Source: Pedobacter polaris (GTDB lineage: Bacteria > Bacteroidota > Bacteroidia > Sphingobacteriales > Sphingobacteriaceae). Taken from it: DNA of 64,000 nt. This document shows positions 26,195-35,439 of this stretch, one piece after another (positions within the stretch are counted from its first letter, which is position 1; every line of letters starts with the position of its first letter). The translations under genes and the position numbers were made by a program. The stretch covers positions 1,246,715-1,310,714 of the forward strand of contig NZ_SWBR01000002.1 of assembly GCF_005116505.1 (NCBI RefSeq), in the 5' to 3' direction. The notes under the pieces were generated by a model that was not told the DNA's origin, did not search any database, and was given only the letters and a program-made list of their open reading frames with translations.

Positions 26195-29167
26195 ATGCAA
26201 GGTAAAGGTTTTATTAAATTTATGGCGATACTATTAGGTATTGTCTGTCTGTATTCACTATCATTTAATTTGGTTACATACAATGTAGAAAAAGACGCGA
26301 AAGCGTTTGCCAAAGGTGATGTAGTTAAAGAAAAAGCTTATTTAGATTCAATGGCGAGTGTGCCAGTTTATCCAGTATTAGGCTTAACTTACCAACAAGT
26401 TAAAGGTAAAGAAATTAACCTTGGCCTTGACTTAAAAGGCGGTATGAACGTTACAATGGAGATTTCATTAGCTGAGCTAACCAAATCTTTAGCCAACAAT
26501 ACAAATGATGCTACTTTTAACCAAGCATTAGCAAATGCACAAACTCAAATGAATGCTGGTGGAAAAGATTTTATCGCTTCATTTGTAAATGAATATGAGA
26601 AACTTGCACCAAACGGAAAATTAGCTGACTTTTTTGCTAATCAAGATAATACAGCATTATTAAAAGCTAACGCAAGCAATGCTGAAGTGAAAAGTTATTT
26701 ATCTAAAGAAGCTACTAGCGCTATAGACCGTTCATTTACCATTTTACGTAGTCGTATTGATGGTTTTGGTATGGTTAGTCCAAACATGCAAAAACAAGAA
26801 GGTTCTAACAGAATCTTTATTGAGATGCCAGGTGTGCAAGACAAAGAGCGTGTGCGTAAGTTATTACAAGGTTCTGCTGAATTACAATTTTGGCAAGTTT
26901 ACCAAAACGAAGAAGTTGTTGGTATTTTAGAGAACATTAACAAAACATTAGCTTTAACCGTAAAGGACACAACGGCTGTTGCTACAACAGCGGCTAAGCC
27001 AACAGATACTGCTAAAGCTGGTGCTGGTAAATTAGCAGACATTGTTAAAGGAACAAAAGGAAAAGATACTTCAGCAACTGCTAAAACAGCAGAAGCTGCT
27101 AAGAAAAATCCATTGTATGCAGTACTAAGTATCCCTACTTACACCGCAGAAAACGGACAACAAGCATTACGTCCAGGTCCTGTTGTGGGTTGGGTGTTGC
27201 AAAAAGATACTGCTAAAGTTAATGCATATTTTGCAAGAGCAGATATTAGATCGTTAATTCCAGGCACACTTAAATTTATGTGGAGCCTTAAGCCAATGGA
27301 TAAAACCAAGGTTTTTGAATTGTATGCAATTAAAGCAACTTCATTAGATGGTAAGCCAGATTTAGGTGGTGAAGCTGTAGCAAATGCTCGTGATTCATTC
27401 GATCAAAATAACAGACCAGAAGTTACTATGTATATGACTTCTGATGGTGCTACTAAGTGGAAAAAAATTACTGCAGATGCCTCTGCAGATGCTAATAATA
27501 AAAAAGCAATTGCCATTGTTTTAGATAATACAGTTTACTCTGCTCCTACTGTACAAAACGAAATTCCAAATGGTGTTTCATCAATCTCAGGCAGTTTCAC
27601 TCCAGAAGACACTAAAGATTTAGCGAACATTTTAAAAGCTGGTAAATTACCCGCACCTGCTAAAATCGTTTCAGATTATGTTGTTGGTCCTTCTTTAGGT
27701 CAACAAGCAATTGATAGTGGTTTAGCATCATTCATTATTGCATTTGTTGTTATTTTAGCTTTCATGGCTTTGTATTATAACAAAGCTGGATGGGTTGCTA
27801 ACCTTGCCTTATTGATCAACTTATTTTTCATCATGGGTGTATTAGCAGCATTTGGTGCTGTACTTACGCTTCCTGGTATTGCTGGTATCGTGCTAACTAT
27901 TGGTTTGTCCGTTGATGCAAACATCCTGATTTTTGAGCGTGTTCGAGAGGAGCTTGCTTTGGGCAAGAATACCGGAACAGCAATTAAAGAAGGTTTCAAA
28001 CATGCAATGTCTTCGATCATCGATTCAAACGTTACGCTATTGATCTTAGGTATCATCTTAGGTATCTTCGGTACAGGACCAGTTCGTGGTTTTGCTGTAA
28101 CTTTATGTGTTGGTGTTGTAACTTCATTCTTCGCAGCTGTTTTAATTTCTAGAGTAATTTTCGAATCGATGTTAAACAGAAAAGTAAACATCTCTTTCGA
28201 CAATAGCGTTACTAGAAATGCATTTAAAAATATTGCTTTCAACTTCGTTGGTCGTAGAAAAATTTATTATGCAATATCAACCGCAATTATTGCTTTAGGT
28301 ATAGTTTTCTATATTATAAATGGAGGTTTACATCTAGGTGTAGATTTTAAAGGTGGTAGAACCTACATGGTTACGTTTGACAAACCAATGAAAACTGAAG
28401 ATGTGGCTCAAAAATTATCATCAAACTTTGATGGTGAAGAAGCATTGGTTAAAACTGCTGGTGCAGACAACGCATTAAAAATCACCACCCCTTTCCACAT
28501 TAATGACCAAGATCCTAATGCAGATAAAACTGTAGAAAATGCTTTAAGAAAAGGATTAGGTGAGTTGGGAACCAAATATACTATTGAGAGTTCTCAAAAA
28601 GTTACACCAACTATCGCTAGTGATATTATCTATGGAGCTTACGGAGCAATCTTGTTCTCATGTGTGGTAATGTTTATCTATATCTTAGTTCGTTTTAGGA
28701 AATGGCAATATGGTTTAGGCGCGGTTATTGCATTATTCCATGATGTGGCATTGGTTTTATCTTTCTATACGATATTAGATGGCGTATTGCCTTTCCCATT
28801 AGAGATCGGACAAGACTTTATTGCAGCCATCTTAACCGTAATGGGTTATACCATGACAGAAACAGTTGTTGTATTTGACCGTATCCGTGAGCGTTTAGCA
28901 GAAAAAGGTAAAGATGATGTATATGGTGCTGAACGTGATACATTGATCAACTTCGCATTAAACAGCACTTTAAGTCGTACAATTTTAACTTCGTTAACTG
29001 TATTCTTCGTACTAATTGTAATCTTCATCTTTGGTGGAGATAGCATTAGAGGATTTATCTTCGCTTTATTAATTGGGCGTATCATTGGTACATATTCATC
29101 ACTATGTATCTCTACACCAATCGTAATCGATTTATCTAAAAACGAAGCAAAAAAACTAAGTAAATAA
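26195..29167 (+). CDS. secDF: Fused protein-export membrane protein SecDF
   Basis: The 990-residue protein is a natural SecD-SecF fusion, as is usual in Bacteroidota. It has an N-terminal helix (8-28), the SecD motif LGLDLKGGMNVTM (76-88), a periplasmic region, six SecD helices, then a SecF half beginning with its own first helix and LGVDFKGGRTYMV (about 711-723), and six more helices in total. It uses the proton gradient to pull proteins through SecYEG. A low-complexity Ala/Thr/Lys segment (residues ~255-305) interrupts the first periplasmic domain. A strong terminator follows. Confidence 0.95.
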   Translation: MQGKGFIKFMAILLGIVCLYSLSFNLVTYNVEKDAKAFAKGDVVKEKAYLDSMASVPVYPVLGLTYQQVKGKEINLGLDLKGGMNVTMEISLAELTKSLANNTNDATFNQALANAQTQMNAGGKDFIASFVNEYEKLAPNGKLADFFANQDNTALLKANASNAEVKSYLSKEATSAIDRSFTILRSRIDGFGMVSPNMQKQEGSNRIFIEMPGVQDKERVRKLLQGSAELQFWQVYQNEEVVGILENINKTLALTVKDTTAVATTAAKPTDTAKAGAGKLADIVKGTKGKDTSATAKTAEAAKKNPLYAVLSIPTYTAENGQQALRPGPVVGWVLQKDTAKVNAYFARADIRSLIPGTLKFMWSLKPMDKTKVFELYAIKATSLDGKPDLGGEAVANARDSFDQNNRPEVTMYMTSDGATKWKKITADASADANNKKAIAIVLDNTVYSAPTVQNEIPNGVSSISGSFTPEDTKDLANILKAGKLPAPAKIVSDYVVGPSLGQQAIDSGLASFIIAFVVILAFMALYYNKAGWVANLALLINLFFIMGVLAAFGAVLTLPGIAGIVLTIGLSVDANILIFERVREELALGKNTGTAIKEGFKHAMSSIIDSNVTLLILGIILGIFGTGPVRGFAVTLCVGVVTSFFAAVLISRVIFESMLNRKVNISFDNSVTRNAFKNIAFNFVGRRKIYYAISTAIIALGIVFYIINGGLHLGVDFKGGRTYMVTFDKPMKTEDVAQKLSSNFDGEEALVKTAGADNALKITTPFHINDQDPNADKTVENALRKGLGELGTKYTIESSQKVTPTIASDIIYGAYGAILFSCVVMFIYILVRFRKWQYGLGAVIALFHDVALVLSFYTILDGVLPFPLEIGQDFIAAILTVMGYTMTETVVVFDRIRERLAEKGKDDVYGAERDTLINFALNSTLSRTILTSLTVFFVLIVIFIFGGDSIRGFIFALLIGRIIGTYSSLCISTPIVIDLSKNEAKKLSK

Positions 29168-29190
29168 GATTATAATCTTTAAAAATATAA

Positions 29191-29218
29191 GGGTCTCGAA
29201 TTTCGGGACCCTTTTTTA
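29191..29218 (+). terminator. Intrinsic terminator after secDF
   Basis: GGGTCTCGAA pairs with TTTCGGGACCC (one bulge) and is followed by CTTTTTTATT. It starts 23 bp after the secDF stop. Confidence 0.85.
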
Positions 29219-29237
29219 TTTGCCGTGTTTTAAGTTC

Positions 29238-29400
29238 AACCGCAAAGAAGCAAAGGTCGCTAAGATTAATTTTTCCTTTAAGCAAGATAAACCACTAAGG
29301 CATAGAGGCACTAAGTAGAACTTATATTTTCTTAAATGGTTTATACGGTTTAAACCCAATGTGTCTCTGTTTTCTTTGCGCTCTTTGTGTCTTTGCGGTT
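29238..29400. repeat. Imperfect inverted repeat with 'tttgcggtt' ends
   Basis: The left end AACCGCAAAGAAGCAAAGG (29238-29256) and the right end CTTTGTGTCTTTGCGGTT (29383-29400) are imperfect inverted copies about 160 bp apart, with a further CACTAAGG..GGCACTAAG pair inside. A similar right end (CTTTGCG..CCTTTGCGGTTAT) lies at 45331-45360. The rest of the 29168-29561 gap is low-complexity CTCTG-rich text; no gene is seen. This could be a small non-autonomous element. Confidence 0.5.
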
Positions 29401-29518
29401 ATTAATTAATCAAGTAAAAAATTACTCTATGCTCTCTGTGGAAATCTCTGCACTCTCTGCGTTAAAAAAAGCGACATTTTCTTAAACTGGTTTAATGTTT
29501 ATTGACTTGATAACTTAC

Positions 29519-29526
29519 TATATTTG
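29519..29526 (+). promoter_or_regulatory. -7 promoter box for ndh
   Basis: TATATTTG matches TAnnTTTG exactly, 35 bp before the start codon, with TTTA about 17 bp upstream (29498-29501) as a possible -33 element. Confidence 0.45.
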
Positions 29527-29561
29527 CTAAACTAATTGATAGGTTCATTAGTTTATCTACT

Positions 29562-30884
29562 ATGGAAAACAAAAAGCAAAGAATTGTAATTGTTGGTGGC
29601 GGTTTTGGTGGGATTGAGTTAGCAAAAAAACTTAGCAAAGAGAATGTAGAAGTGGTTATTTTAGATAAGCACAATTATCATACTTTTCAACCTTTGCTTT
29701 ATCAAGTTGCTACAGGTGGCTTAGAAGCAGATTCTATAGCTTTTCCAATTAGGAAAATATTTAAAGGACAAAAAAATCTAACTTTTAGAGTTACAGAAGT
29801 AGAAAAGATAATTCCTGAAGAAAATAAGTTACTTACCTCCATTGGTGAAATTAACTATGATCATCTAATCATTGCAACTGGTTCTACCAGTAATTTCTTC
29901 GGTCAGGATGAGATACAACAAAATGCAATGCCGATGAAATCTATACCTGAAGCATTGAATTTACGAAGCTTAATTTTACAAAATTTAGAAGCATCACTCA
30001 TTACAAAAGATCCTACAACCAAAGCCGGGTTGTTAAACTTCGTAGTGGTTGGTGGCGGACCAACTGGTGTAGAAACTGCAGGTGCTTTAGCTGAGCTAAA
30101 AAAGCATGTATTAAAAAACGATTACTCGGAAATAGACATCAACAACGTTAATATTTATTTAATTGAAGGATCCCCTGAATTGTTGGGACCTATGTCTCCT
30201 CAGGCTCAGAGAAAATCTCAAGAATTTTTAGAAGAAATGGGGGTTATTGTTTATACTGAGGCTAGAGTAAAAGGATATGATAGTAAAGCTATTACCTTAC
30301 TAGATGGCAGAGTCATTCCATCAGCAACGGTAATTTGGAGTGCCGGCGTAAAAGGTGTTGTTTTAGATGGTTTAAAACCAGAATGTACGGTTAGAGGAAA
30401 TCGATTAAAAGTAGATAAAATAAATAAAGTTGAATGTTACGATAATATTTATGCCATAGGCGATGTTGCCGCAATGATTACCGATGAAACCCCTAATGGT
30501 CATCCTGGAGTTGCTCCTGCTGCAATACAACAAGGAACTTTGTTAGCCAAAAATCTGATTAATATCATAACAGGAAAACCTACAACAGATTTTAAATATT
30601 TTGATAAAGGTTCTATGGCAACTGTTGGTAGAAATAGAGCGGTAGTAGATATTGGTAAGATCCGTTTTCAAGGTGTATTCGCTTGGTTTACTTGGATGTT
30701 TGTACACTTAATGACCTTAGTGGGCTTTAGAAACAAATTAATCGTGTTTGTAAATTGGGTTTGGAGCTATTTTAGTTATGACAGGGGAACAAGATTAATT
30801 ATTAGACCGTTTATAAAAGGCGAAAAATGGAAAGCAATTAATACTACGGAAGTTGCAAAGACTGAAGGTTCAGTGGTTCATTAA
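29562..30884 (+). CDS. ndh: Type II NADH:quinone oxidoreductase
   Basis: The 440-residue flavoprotein has the FAD site IVIVGGGFGGIELAKKL (8-24), the family motif HNYHTFQPLLYQVATGGL (about 38-55), a second Rossmann NADH site VVVGGGPTGVETAGALAEL (about 161-179), and the FAD-binding YAIGDVAA near 296. A C-terminal hydrophobic/amphipathic stretch with FAWFTWMFVHLMTLVGFRN (split: WMFVHLMTLVGF) fits peripheral membrane attachment. It feeds electrons from NADH to menaquinone without pumping protons. It is compatible with the cydAB oxidase at 45363-47706 in one respiratory chain. Confidence 0.92.
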   Translation: MENKKQRIVIVGGGFGGIELAKKLSKENVEVVILDKHNYHTFQPLLYQVATGGLEADSIAFPIRKIFKGQKNLTFRVTEVEKIIPEENKLLTSIGEINYDHLIIATGSTSNFFGQDEIQQNAMPMKSIPEALNLRSLILQNLEASLITKDPTTKAGLLNFVVVGGGPTGVETAGALAELKKHVLKNDYSEIDINNVNIYLIEGSPELLGPMSPQAQRKSQEFLEEMGVIVYTEARVKGYDSKAITLLDGRVIPSATVIWSAGVKGVVLDGLKPECTVRGNRLKVDKINKVECYDNIYAIGDVAAMITDETPNGHPGVAPAAIQQGTLLAKNLINIITGKPTTDFKYFDKGSMATVGRNRAVVDIGKIRFQGVFAWFTWMFVHLMTLVGFRNKLIVFVNWVWSYFSYDRGTRLIIRPFIKGEKWKAINTTEVAKTEGSVVH

Positions 30885-30924
30885 TTATTGGTTCATTAGT
30901 TCATTGGTCATTGGTTCAATTGTC
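30885..30924. repeat. GTTCATTAG/GTTCATTGG low-complexity repeat
   Basis: Three or four iterations of a GGTTCATT(A/G) unit directly follow the ndh stop. It is the same family as the tandem repeat upstream of folA, in reverse orientation. Beyond it, 30940-30985 is built from CTCAATACT iterations. Confidence 0.6.
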
Positions 30925-30998
30925 TAGGCGACATTACAAATCTCAATACGCAATACTCTATTCTCAATACTCAATACTCACTTCTCTATACTAAAAAC

Positions 30999-31850
30999 AT
31001 GAAACTCATAGAATGCCCTCGTGATGCCATGCAAGGTTTGCATAATTTTATTCCTACAGAATTAAAAGCAGCATACATTAGTCTCTTATTGCAAGTAGGT
31101 TTTGATACCATAGATTTTGGAAGTTTTGTTTCACCAAAAGCAATTCCGCAATTAAAAGATACTACTGAGGTTTTAGCGCAATTAGATTTAAGCAATACAA
31201 CTACTAAATTGCTTGCCATTGTAGCTAATTTAAGAGGCGTAGAAGAAGCTGTTCAACACAACGCGATAAGTTACCTCGGATTTCCCTTCTCTATCTCAGA
31301 AACATTTCAACAGCGAAATACAAATTCCAGCATCGCCCAATCTTTAACAACTGTGGAAGAAATGCTAAATCTTTGCGATAAAAACCAAAAGACAGCGGTA
31401 GTTTATTTATCTATGGGTTTCGGCAATCCTTATGGCGATGAATGGAATATAGAGATAGTAGAAAAGTGGGCAGAAGAATTAGTGAGCAGAGGAGTTAAAA
31501 TACTTTCATTGGCAGACACTACAGGTGTTTCTACCCCAGAAAAAATTAAAACCATCTTACCAGCACTAATTGAAAAGTTTAAACAAACAGAAATCGGTAT
31601 TCATTTACACAGCACACCGTTTACCCGTTTAGAAAAAATTGAAGCTGCTTACAATGCTGGCTGCAAACGCTTTGACAGTGCTTTAAAAGGTTTTGGAGGT
31701 TGCCCTATGGCCACTGATGATTTAACTGGAAATATGGCTACTGAAGATTTAATCTCTTTTTTTCAAAGCAAAGGCGAAGATTTGAATATGGATATGAAAA
31801 AATGGAATGAGGCGATGTTATTGTCTTCGAGTGTGTTTGCAGCAAATTAA
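30999..31850 (+). CDS. Hydroxymethylglutaryl-CoA lyase
   Basis: The 283-residue TIM-barrel enzyme cleaves HMG-CoA to acetoacetate and acetyl-CoA in leucine breakdown. Its first residues, LIECPRDAMQGL, contain the metal and substrate residues of the HMG-CoA lyase/isopropylmalate synthase family; LADTTGVSTP (about 162-171), GIHLHSTPF near 198 and the cysteine loop FGGCPMATDDLTGN (about 229-242) complete the site. Leucine dehydrogenase is also encoded in this window (59378-60466), so leucine catabolism is plausible. Confidence 0.9.
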   Translation: MKLIECPRDAMQGLHNFIPTELKAAYISLLLQVGFDTIDFGSFVSPKAIPQLKDTTEVLAQLDLSNTTTKLLAIVANLRGVEEAVQHNAISYLGFPFSISETFQQRNTNSSIAQSLTTVEEMLNLCDKNQKTAVVYLSMGFGNPYGDEWNIEIVEKWAEELVSRGVKILSLADTTGVSTPEKIKTILPALIEKFKQTEIGIHLHSTPFTRLEKIEAAYNAGCKRFDSALKGFGGCPMATDDLTGNMATEDLISFFQSKGEDLNMDMKKWNEAMLLSSSVFAAN

Positions 31851-32052
31851 TTTTGAAAACATAAAGCAGAGTACAATACCTAAAGATCATTGTAATAGTA
31901 TTGGAAGTAAAAATTTATGCTATAGAGGTAAATAAAGTAAAACAGCTGATGGATTAGGATTGTAAAATCTTTTATACCAACATTTAAAAAGAACTTATTT
32001 ACATATCTTAGATTTAAACAAATTATTTAATCTATCAATAAACCTCTCCACC

Positions 32053-33486
32053 ATGTTTAAAAGATTATTTACCTTTTTGGTAGTCGTATCTATAGCAAAT
32101 ACTTCGATTGCACAAGATTTTGAACCAAAAGACTATTTTACAAAAGAATTTCATGCCAATAGAAGAGAAGCATTGCGCAACAGTATGCCAGAAAGCTCAG
32201 TAATGGCAGTTTTTGCATTTCCAATGCGTAATTTCTCTAATGATGTAGATTACCTTTATCACCAAAATCCAGACCTTTATTATTTTACCGGATATAAAGA
32301 ACCCGATGCTGTTTTGTTTATTTTTAAAGATGCCCAAACCGATGATAAAGGTAATACATATAAGGAGCTTTTCTTTGTACAGAAAAGAAATCCGATGCAA
32401 GAAAGTTGGACAGGGAAACGTTTGGGTACAGAAGGTGTAAAAGAAAAACTAGGCATAAACATGGCCTTTAATGGATCCGATTTTAAGGATTTCCCAGTTG
32501 ACCTCTCTAAGTTTACAAATATCATTTACAGCCTACCTCCAGATTTGGTAATGGCTAAAAGCGAAACTGTTAATTTGGCCGGATTAGTTAATTCATTTTT
32601 AAGAAAAGCTAATATTTCTTTAGATCAAACAACGAATGTAAATACGGCAAGAAGAACATATTATAAACTTACTGGTCAGTTAAGAGAAATTAAAACTCCA
32701 GAAGAAACAACAATGTTGCGTAAAGCGGTAGAGATTTCTTGTCAGGGACAAAATGAGGTAATGAAAGCTGCTCATGCAAATATGAGTGAATTTGAAATTC
32801 AAGGCTTACATGAATTTGTACATAAAAAATATGGTGCGGAAAATGTAGGATATGGATCTATTATTGGCGCAGGAGAAAATGGATGTATCTTACATTATGT
32901 AACCAATACAAAAACCAAAGTTGGCAATTCACTAATTTTAATGGATGTTGGGGCAGAATATCATGGTTATACAGCCGATGTTACCCGTACAATACCAGCA
33001 AGTGGCAAATTTACTGCCGACGAGAAATTGATTTATCAAATTGTTTATGATGCTCAAGAAGCTGCATTTAAGACTTTAAAGGATGGTTCTTCTTTCGCAG
33101 CAGCTAGTAATGCCGCAAATGAAGTAATTTCTGAAGGCTTATTCAAATTGGGCATTATTAAGGATAAAAAAGATTATAGAAAGTACTATACACATGGGCT
33201 AGGTCACCACATCGGACTTGATGTACATGATAGAGCCGCTACTAACAAATTGCTAAAAAACATGGTGATTACCATTGAGCCAGGTATTTATATCGCTCCA
33301 AATAGTGATTGTGATAAAAAATGGTGGGGAATGGCCGTACGTATAGAAGATGATGTGCTAATTACCCAAGATGGTTATGAATTACTATCTAGTTTTGCAC
33401 CAAGAAGCATTGCTGATGTAGAAAAGAAAATGGCAGAAAAGAGTGCCTTAGACAATTTCAAACTCCCTGTTCTGAAATCCAAATAA
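32053..33486 (+). CDS. Secreted Xaa-Pro aminopeptidase (aminopeptidase P, M24B)
   Basis: The 477-residue protein has a signal peptide (1-20, ending NTSIAQ), an AMP_N creatinase-like N-domain (about 25-190) and an M24 pita-bread domain (about 215-450). The two-metal ligands are visible: two Asp in LMDVGAEYHGYTADVTRT, His in HGLGHHIGLDVHD, and Glu in TIEPGIYI and RIEDDVLIT. It removes N-terminal residues preceding proline, here in the periplasm. It is monocistronic, with a terminator 18 bp after the stop. Confidence 0.92.
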   Translation: MFKRLFTFLVVVSIANTSIAQDFEPKDYFTKEFHANRREALRNSMPESSVMAVFAFPMRNFSNDVDYLYHQNPDLYYFTGYKEPDAVLFIFKDAQTDDKGNTYKELFFVQKRNPMQESWTGKRLGTEGVKEKLGINMAFNGSDFKDFPVDLSKFTNIIYSLPPDLVMAKSETVNLAGLVNSFLRKANISLDQTTNVNTARRTYYKLTGQLREIKTPEETTMLRKAVEISCQGQNEVMKAAHANMSEFEIQGLHEFVHKKYGAENVGYGSIIGAGENGCILHYVTNTKTKVGNSLILMDVGAEYHGYTADVTRTIPASGKFTADEKLIYQIVYDAQEAAFKTLKDGSSFAAASNAANEVISEGLFKLGIIKDKKDYRKYYTHGLGHHIGLDVHDRAATNKLLKNMVITIEPGIYIAPNSDCDKKWWGMAVRIEDDVLITQDGYELLSSFAPRSIADVEKKMAEKSALDNFKLPVLKSK

Positions 33487-33504
33487 ACAACCTAAACTCA
33501 TTAA

Positions 33505-33539
33505 AAAAGCCTTTGATAGAAACATCAACGGCTTTTTTT
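33505..33539 (+). terminator. Intrinsic terminator after the aminopeptidase gene
   Basis: AAAGCC-TTTGAT and ATCAAC-GGCTTT pair around an AGAAAC loop (one mismatch) and run into TTTTTTT. Confidence 0.8.
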
Positions 33540-33644
33540 GTATATTTTAAAATAACTAGCCTGTTGCCATTTAGTATTGAGAAATGAAAATAATACATTG
33601 TTCTTATCTTCAAAGGTTTTAATAGGAAATTAATAATTGAATTT

Positions 33645-33652
33645 TATATTTG
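33645..33652 (+). promoter_or_regulatory. -7 promoter box for the Cys-rich hypothetical gene
   Basis: TATATTTG matches TAnnTTTG exactly, 29 bp before the start codon. A clear -33 TTTG is missing. Confidence 0.4.
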
Positions 33653-33681
33653 AGTTAAATAAAAAGGAATAAATCCACAAT

Positions 33682-34269
33682 ATGGACATAAAAGACATTG
33701 AAAAAAACTATGAAAGAATGTCTGATAATGAAATTATCAGAATAGCCACAACTAATGCTTATGGATTGCGTCCTGAAGTTTTTGGAATTATCGAAAATGA
33801 AATCAATAAAAGAAACCTCAATCCAGACATTTTAAAAGGTGCAATAGCTCAAAATAAAGATTATTCCGTAGAAGAGATTGAAACCTATTCAAAACTATTG
33901 AGAGATTTACCATGCCCTATATGTGAGAAATACGAAGAGAAATTAAACGGAACAATTTCCCACACTGTTAAAAGTTTTATTTTCTTTACATCATCCGAAA
34001 CTGAACTAACAATTGCCTGCCCTGATTGCTTAGACAAAAAGAACAATAATGCAATACTTTCTACAGCACTCCTTGGTTGGTGGGGTATCCCTTGGGGTCT
34101 TTTTAAGACACCAGTCTATATTTATAGGAATTTTAAGGCCAAAGAAAAAAATAGACTTGAAAACCCAAATGAATCTTTACTTTCCTACACATTGGGAAAC
34201 ATTGGTGAAATCGAATCCTACAAGGACAATAAAGAAAAATTAAAAGATATTATAACCACTAAAAGATAA
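33682..34269 (+). CDS. Hypothetical protein with CPxC...CPxC zinc-ribbon-like motif
   Basis: The 195-residue protein has no signal peptide. An N-terminal acidic helical part (1-70, including MSDNEIIRIATTNAYGLRPEV, split here as MSDNEIIRIA) is followed by DLPCPICEKYEEKL (about 73-86) and TIACPDCLDKKNN (about 109-121), two CPxC pairs suited to one zinc ion. A short hydrophobic WWGIPWGLFKTPVYIY segment (about 133-148) may touch the membrane. It has its own promoter box and no operon partner. I recognise no named family; the function is unknown. Confidence 0.75.
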   Translation: MDIKDIEKNYERMSDNEIIRIATTNAYGLRPEVFGIIENEINKRNLNPDILKGAIAQNKDYSVEEIETYSKLLRDLPCPICEKYEEKLNGTISHTVKSFIFFTSSETELTIACPDCLDKKNNNAILSTALLGWWGIPWGLFKTPVYIYRNFKAKEKNRLENPNESLLSYTLGNIGEIESYKDNKEKLKDIITTKR

Positions 34270-34332
34270 TAAGCTACAACTATATAGTTGAAATCATCAA
34301 AGTTTCAACCACTTAGTATCACATAAAAAGCA

Positions 34333-34758
34333 TTAAATCTTCTTCACCATTTTAAAGTGCTGTATACCTGCTTCTTCAAATTGGTCACCCTCTGCAATGA
34401 AACCAAATTTGGCATATAAGCTCATGGCATCTAACTGAGAATTTAGATAAATGTAATTGGCATCTGGAGGCAAATCATCTAATGCAGTTGCGATTAAAGC
34501 TCTTCCAACCCCTTGGCCTCTAAATTCTTTAAGTACTGCAAAACGCTCTAGTTTATAACCTTTATCTGTTTTACGCCACCTACAAGCACCGCACGGTTGA
34601 TGATCTGATAAAGCTAAAAAGTGATGTGAAACATCTTCATTTTCCCATTCTAATTCTGGCGGACAGTTCTGCTCTTCAACAAAGACAATTTTGCGAATGG
34701 CAAAAACTTTTTCTAATTCTTGTTCAGTTGTCGCTTTTTGTACGTGCAGTGTGTCCAT
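34333..34758 (-). CDS. GNAT family N-acetyltransferase
   Basis: The 141-residue single-domain GNAT has the acetyl-CoA pyrophosphate loop in FRGQGVGRALIATAL (about 79-93), preceded by the strand KLERFAVLKE, and the C-terminal YAKFGFIAEGDQFEEAGIQH. The EEQNCPPELEWEN segment near the N-terminus is typical of the ElaA/YjcF-like branch. The acyl acceptor is unknown. Its start lies 34 bp inside the iron-permease gene on the same strand, so the two genes are probably translated from one mRNA. Confidence 0.9.
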   Translation of the reverse strand: MDTLHVQKATTEQELEKVFAIRKIVFVEEQNCPPELEWENEDVSHHFLALSDHQPCGACRWRKTDKGYKLERFAVLKEFRGQGVGRALIATALDDLPPDANYIYLNSQLDAMSLYAKFGFIAEGDQFEEAGIQHFKMVKKI

Positions 34759-35227
34759 TTTTCGGTTTTTTATAATGTTTAATATTTTTTGCTTTTTCAG
34801 TACTTAATTCTTCTGCAGCATCTATAGAATGTGAACAATGTATATCACTTTCTTTCTTGGCTAACATTGCTAATTTAACGTAATATTTGTGTAATTGGTC
34901 TAATTCATCCTCTGATAGGTCTTCAATGTCAACCATCCTATTGCTGGTATGTTCTTGTGCCGCAATCAACTCATTCAATTTCAACTGTATTGCTTTACCA
35001 TCTTTATTCTGTGCTTTTTGAATTAAAAATACCATTAAAAAAGTAATAATTGTAGTTCCAGTATTGATAACCAGTTGCCAAGTTTCAGAATAATCAAATA
35101 AAGGGCCCATTGCGGCCCATAACACAACTACTCCCCCCGCAATTAAAAAAGCTGGCGAACTGCCAGTAAATTTAGTTGCCGCATTAGCAAATCTTTCAAA
35201 AAGACTAACACCCGTTTTCGTTTTCAT
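34724..35227 (-). CDS. Low-affinity iron permease family (PF04120-type) membrane protein
   Basis: The 167-residue protein starts with a charged helix (FERFANAATKFTGS), then two or three membrane helices (about 25-80: FLIAGGVVVLWAAMGPLF and TGTTIITFLMVFLIQKAQN), a conserved NKDGKAIQLKLNELIAA stretch, and a helical cytoplasmic tail. This is the short bacterial form related to yeast Fet4. Metal transport is inferred from the family name only; the bacterial proteins are little studied. A -7 box lies 20 bp upstream, and the GNAT gene overlaps its end. Confidence 0.87.
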   Translation of the reverse strand: MKTKTGVSLFERFANAATKFTGSSPAFLIAGGVVVLWAAMGPLFDYSETWQLVINTGTTIITFLMVFLIQKAQNKDGKAIQLKLNELIAAQEHTSNRMVDIEDLSEDELDQLHKYYVKLAMLAKKESDIHCSHSIDAAEELSTEKAKNIKHYKKPKNGHTARTKSDN

Positions 35228-35246
35228 TTCTAAATGTTTAGGTAAT

Positions 35247-35254
35247 CAAATATA
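35247..35254 (-). promoter_or_regulatory. -7 promoter box for the iron-permease/GNAT pair
   Basis: On the minus strand this reads TATATTTG, an exact TAnnTTTG match 20 bp before the permease start. Confidence 0.45.
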
Positions 35255-35439
35255 ACCTATATATCAATTAAAGTTATGAGATAACTAATGACAAATCACA
35301 AACAAGAAAGTTTAACTAAACCTAGTCATTGTATAGTAATCAAATCTTCTATAAAAATCTCCATTTCATAGGCTCATACACTTCGTTTGTCGCAATTAAC
35401 ATTTGTTAACAAGCACTTTTTTAAAATTTGCCTTCACAT

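Noticed and set aside
27775..28242. 155-residue minus-strand frame inside secDF
   Set aside because: Lies opposite the SecD membrane helices; Lys/Thr/Pro-rich composition is what the complement of hydrophobic codons gives.
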